Shown piece after piece: positions 5,502 to 8,130 of a stretch of DNA of 8,130 nucleotides. Made by a program: the position numbers and the translations under genes. The stretch lies in the NCBI GenBank assembly GCA_015494815.1, contig WGAK01000123.1, positions 1 to 8,130 of the forward strand, written 5' to 3'. Numbering within the stretch: position 1 is the first letter of the stretch; every line of letters begins with the position of its first letter. Under the pieces are notes generated by a model. The model was not told the origin of the DNA. It worked only from the letters and a program-made list of their open reading frames with translations, and ran no database searches. The DNA comes from Anaerolineales bacterium (GTDB lineage: Bacteria > Chloroflexota > Anaerolineae > Anaerolineales > DRMV01).

Positions 5502-6821
5502 ATGTCCAAGTCCACGACGGCCGAACTCAAGACCGCCCCCGAGGCGGTCAATCCTTTTCACATGGCCCAGGCCCAATTCGACCACATCGCCGACATGATG
5601 GGCCTGAGCCCCGACGCGCGTCAAATCCTCCGTTGGCCCATGCGTGAGTTCAAGTTTCAAATCCCGGTGCGCATGGACGACGGGCGCTTGCAGGTCTTCT
5701 TCGGGTATCGGGTGCAGCACAACGACGCTCGCGGCCCGGCCAAGGGCGGCATCCGCTTTCACCCCAACGAGACGGTGGACACGGTGCGCGCCCTGGCCAT
5801 GTGGATGACCTGGAAGACCGCGGTGGTGAACATCCCCCTGGGCGGCGGCAAAGGCGGCGTGGCCGTGGCCCCGGCCAACCTCAGCCGCCGGGAGCAGGAG
5901 GCCCTGGTGCGGGGCTGGATTGACCAGATTTGGCGCAACATCGGCCCCCGCATTGACATCCCCGCGCCCGATGTAGGCACCACGCCCCAAATGATGGGCT
6001 GGATGATGGACGAATACAGCAAACGGGTCGGGCAATACACGCCGGGCGTCATCACGGGCAAGCCGCTGCCCGTCGGCGGTTCCCCTGGGCGCAAGGAGGC
6101 CACCGGCTTTGGCGTGATTTATCAGGTGCGCGAGGCCATGAAACTCTTGGGCATGGACCCCACCCGCAGCACGGCCTCGGTGCAGGGTTTCGGCAATGTG
6201 GGACGCCACGCGGCCCTGGGTTTCACCAAGTTCTTAGGCGGCAAGGTCATCAGCGTGGCCTATTACGACAACCGCGAGAAAACCCCCTACACCATCACCC
6301 ACCCCGACGGGCTGGACATCGAATACCTGATGTCCATCACCGACATCTTCGGCACCATTGACAAGGACAAGGCCCGCGCCGCGGGTTACCGGGTGGAAGA
6401 CGGCGACGCGTGGCTGCGCCAGGATGTAGATGTGCTCATCCCCGCCGCGCTGGAAGCCCAGATTCGCGCCGACAATGTGCACCTCATCAGCGACCGGGTG
6501 CGCATCCTGGCCGAAGGCGCCAACGGTCCCACCACCCCCGAAGCCGACCAGGTGCTGGCCGGCCGCGACATGCTGGTCATCCCCGACTTCTTGTGCAACG
6601 CGGGCGGCGTCATGGTGTCGTACTTCGAGGGCGTGCAGAGCGACATGAACTACTATTGGACCCGCGACGAGGTGCTGGAACGACTGGATTCCAAGATTAC
6701 CCACGCGTTCCACGAGGTCTTTCGGTTGGCCCAGGGCGAGGGGCTGTATCCGCGCGATGCGGCCTATGTGGTGGCCATCCAGCGGGTGGTCGAAGCGATG
6801 GAAGTGCGGGGCTGGCTGTAG
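5502..6821 (+). CDS. gdhA: Glutamate dehydrogenase (Glu/Leu/Phe/Val dehydrogenase family)
   Basis: A 439-aa glutamate dehydrogenase that interconverts glutamate with 2-oxoglutarate and ammonium using NAD(P). In the N-terminal substrate domain, 'GPAKGGIRFHP' has Lys81, 'IPLGGGKGGV' has Lys117 (the catalytic lysine position), and 'PAPDVGTTPQMMGWMMDEY' has the conserved Asp157. In the C-terminal Rossmann domain GFGNVG (229-234) is the dinucleotide loop, and 'EGANGPTTPEAD' (338-349) and 'PDFLCNAGGVMVSYFE' (361-376) are typical. Cofactor preference cannot be read safely; Asp256 after the second Rossmann strand would be compatible with NAD. I chose ATG 5502, with an ideal AGGAGG (5488-5493) 8 nt upstream. 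A TTG at 5484 is in frame but lies before the ribosome site. It stands alone on the plus strand, divergent from nuo and convergent with rodA. Confidence 0.95.
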   Translation: MSKSTTAELKTAPEAVNPFHMAQAQFDHIADMMGLSPDARQILRWPMREFKFQIPVRMDDGRLQVFFGYRVQHNDARGPAKGGIRFHPNETVDTVRALAMWMTWKTAVVNIPLGGGKGGVAVAPANLSRREQEALVRGWIDQIWRNIGPRIDIPAPDVGTTPQMMGWMMDEYSKRVGQYTPGVITGKPLPVGGSPGRKEATGFGVIYQVREAMKLLGMDPTRSTASVQGFGNVGRHAALGFTKFLGGKVISVAYYDNREKTPYTITHPDGLDIEYLMSITDIFGTIDKDKARAAGYRVEDGDAWLRQDVDVLIPAALEAQIRADNVHLISDRVRILAEGANGPTTPEADQVLAGRDMLVIPDFLCNAGGVMVSYFEGVQSDMNYYWTRDEVLERLDSKITHAFHEVFRLAQGEGLYPRDAAYVVAIQRVVEAMEVRGWL

Positions 6822-6844
6822 CCCACCCACCCTCACGGCGAGCG

Positions 6845-6877
6845 ACCGGGCGATGTCCGCGCAGGGCATCGCCCGGT
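6845..6877. terminator. Shared hairpin between convergent gdhA and rodA
   Basis: A perfect 11-bp inverted repeat, ACCGGGCGATG (6845-6855) and CATCGCCCGGT (6867-6877), with an 11-nt loop, in the 72-bp gap between the two convergent stops (6821 and 6894). The position fits a bidirectional terminator. There is no U-run on either side, so it may act as an mRNA 3'-end stabiliser or need Rho. Confidence 0.6.
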
Positions 6878-6893
6878 GTGTTGTCGGCCGCGC

Positions 6894-7994
6894 TCACGGT
6901 TCCAGCGGGCGACGGTAAAGGGCCACGCTTTCCACCAGGCCGATGGCCATCAGCGTCGAGACCAGGGTGCTGCCGCCATAAGTGATGAAGGGCAGCGGCA
7001 GCCCCGTCACGGGGATGAGGTTGAGGTTCATGGCGATGTTGACCGTCATGTGGAAGCCCAACATCGCGGCCACGCCCGTGGCAATGAGCGCGCCGTAGGT
7101 GTCGTAGGCGTGCTGCGCCACCCGCAAGCAGCGCCAGATGACCAGGCTCAACAACACAATGGTCAGCGTGGCCCCCACGAACCCCAACTCGTGGGCAATC
7201 ACCGCGAAGATGAAGTCGGTGTGGCGCACTTTGAGGAAACGGTATTGCACCTGCGGGCCCTGGCCGTACCCCTGGCCGAACAACCCGCCCGACCCGATGC
7301 TGATGAGGGCCTGCAACACATTGTAAATCGCACCATGCCGCGCGGTCTCGTCGGGAAACAGGAAGTTGAGGATGCGCGCTTTCTGATAATCGGCCAGAAA
7401 GGGGAAGCCGGCCACGCCACCCACCGCGCCCAGGCCGGCAAACAGCGCGATGTGCTTCCAGCGCAGGCCCGCGGCCCACAGCATGGCCAGCCAAATCACC
7501 ACCAGGGTGACCGAGGTGCTCAGGTCGGGCTGCAACAGCACCCACACCACCAGGCCACCGGTGAGGGCCGCGCTGAGCAGCACCCAACGCATCTGGTGCA
7601 AACGGTCTTGATAGCGCGCCAAAAACCCGGCCTGCACCAAAATCAGCACGATTTTGGCGAACTCGGAGGGCTGCACTTTGATGGGCCCCACCGTGTACCA
7701 CCGGGCCGAGCCGAACAGCGCCGTTCCCACCAGTTTGAGCGCGACGAGGGAAAGGATGACGCCTCCATACAAATACTTGCTCAACGGCTGCCAATGGTGA
7801 TAGTCCATCAACGCCAGCCCCAGCATGAGCAGCCCCCCGGCCGCGGCGAAAATCAACTGCCGACTGGGCAAATCGGCCAGGACTTCATTGCCGGCCACGG
7901 CCGAGCGAATCATCGCGGTGCCGAAGATGATGAGGGTGGCCACCAGGCCCAGTAGCCAGTAGTCGAAATTTTCCCACGCGATGCGGCGTTGCAT
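6894..7994 (-). CDS. rodA: SEDS-family peptidoglycan polymerase, RodA-type
   Basis: A 366-aa polytopic membrane protein of the SEDS family, which polymerises lipid II into glycan strands together with a class B penicillin-binding protein. About ten hydrophobic segments are visible. Conserved motifs are 'GSARWYTVGPIKVQPSEFAK' (residues 95-114, with Glu111), 'ISIGSGGLFGQGYGQG' (231-246), 'RHTDFIFAVIAHELGFVG' (257-274, with Asp260 at the essential catalytic aspartate position) and 'GLPLPFITYGGSTL' (331-344). His268 stands where many relatives have Glu in the 'AEELG' motif. The ATG at 7992-7994 has GGAGG 7 nt upstream; a TTG at 8000 is too close to that site. Family length and motifs favour RodA (elongation), but FtsW or another SEDS member cannot be excluded. 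No PBP gene is visible nearby. Confidence 0.85.
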   Translation of the reverse strand: MQRRIAWENFDYWLLGLVATLIIFGTAMIRSAVAGNEVLADLPSRQLIFAAAGGLLMLGLALMDYHHWQPLSKYLYGGVILSLVALKLVGTALFGSARWYTVGPIKVQPSEFAKIVLILVQAGFLARYQDRLHQMRWVLLSAALTGGLVVWVLLQPDLSTSVTLVVIWLAMLWAAGLRWKHIALFAGLGAVGGVAGFPFLADYQKARILNFLFPDETARHGAIYNVLQALISIGSGGLFGQGYGQGPQVQYRFLKVRHTDFIFAVIAHELGFVGATLTIVLLSLVIWRCLRVAQHAYDTYGALIATGVAAMLGFHMTVNIAMNLNLIPVTGLPLPFITYGGSTLVSTLMAIGLVESVALYRRPLEP

Positions 7995-8007
7995 GAGCAA
8001 ACCTCCC

Positions 8008-8023
8008 CGCGGGATGCCCCGCG
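8008..8023 (-). promoter_or_regulatory. Small hairpin directly before the rodA ribosome site
   Basis: CGCGGG (8008-8013) and CCCGCG (8018-8023) form a perfect 6-bp stem with a 4-nt loop. On the mRNA it ends only a couple of bases before the GGAGG Shine-Dalgarno sequence (8002-8006), so it could influence ribosome access. Confidence 0.45.
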
Positions 8024-8033
8024 TCGCGTTTCT

Positions 8034-8039
8034 ATTGTA
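8034..8039 (-). promoter_or_regulatory. Candidate -10 box for rodA
   Basis: TACAAT on the minus strand, 39 bp upstream of the rodA start. No convincing -35 box lies 16-18 bp further upstream (CATCTT at 17 bp is weak). Transcription would begin near 8027, just before the leader hairpin. Confidence 0.4.
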
Positions 8040-8076
8040 GCCGAAGTCGTGAGAGCAAGATGAGGGAGCGTGGGTG

Positions 8077-8130
8077 GGCGATAGGGCGAGAAAGCGAGAA
8101 GGCGGGGAGGCGGTAAAGCGGGAAGGCGAA
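8077..8130. repeat. Degenerate 8-bp tandem repeat, purine-rich on the plus strand
   Basis: GCG recurs at exactly 8-bp steps seven times: 8078, 8086, 8094, 8102, 8110, 8118 and 8126. The unit is roughly RGCGRKRA, with examples GGCGAGAA, AGCGAGAA and AGCGGGAA. The array reaches the window edge and may continue. It is intergenic, upstream of rodA. Confidence 0.7.

Noticed and set aside
5373..6209. A minus-strand open frame opposite gdhA that could look like a divergent gene
   Set aside because: It is antisense to the strongly supported glutamate dehydrogenase, with shadow-like composition.
6876..7955. A 359-codon plus-strand open frame opposite rodA
   Set aside because: It is very rich in His, Gln, Glu and Arg, which is the mirror of hydrophobic membrane codons, and it has no plausible ribosome site or motif.

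Overview
The window looks like a chromosomal segment of a GC-rich, aerobically respiring bacterium. The gene order, the style of the NuoE/F/B proteins and the GC content would fit Chloroflexota (Anaerolineae-like). This lineage call is inference from sequence style, not from a marker gene. I see no tRNA, rRNA, CRISPR array, insertion sequence or phage gene.

Positions 1 to about 5200 (minus strand) hold the 5' part of a respiratory complex I operon in the order nuoA-nuoB-nuoC-nuoD-nuoE-nuoF-[nucleotidyltransferase]-nuoG. nuoG is cut off by the window edge after 33 codons. The cistrons are tightly packed: nuoA/nuoB overlap by 10 bp, and the others are separated by gaps of 26-55 bp. All appear to be read from one excellent promoter (TTGACA, 17 bp, TATACT; 5172-5200). 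The transcript would start with a 68-nt leader that can fold into a strong stem-loop just before the nuoA ribosome-binding site. The odd member is a small stand-alone MNT-type nucleotidyltransferase of clearly lower GC, sitting between nuoF and nuoG.

Positions 5098-5501 form a 400-bp non-coding divergent region. It holds the nuo promoter and leader, two inverted repeats between the promoters, a TATAAT promoter reading rightward, and a roughly 150-nt leader for the next gene. That leader contains a possible 31-codon small ORF with its own Shine-Dalgarno sequence. The ORF overlaps a GC-rich stem-loop followed by a T-rich tract, an arrangement resembling an attenuator.

Positions 5502-6821 (plus) encode a 439-aa glutamate dehydrogenase. 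It converges on a RodA/FtsW-type SEDS peptidoglycan polymerase (6894-7994, minus). The 72-bp gap between them holds a perfect 11-bp inverted repeat, probably a two-way terminator. The right edge (8077-8130) is a degenerate 8-bp tandem repeat upstream of rodA.

Functionally, NuoE/NuoF (with NuoG) form the NADH-oxidising arm of complex I, NuoB/C/D the quinone-linking arm, and NuoA part of the membrane arm. Glutamate dehydrogenase, transcribed divergently, may generate reduced nicotinamide cofactor, so shared control of the two units is plausible but unproven.
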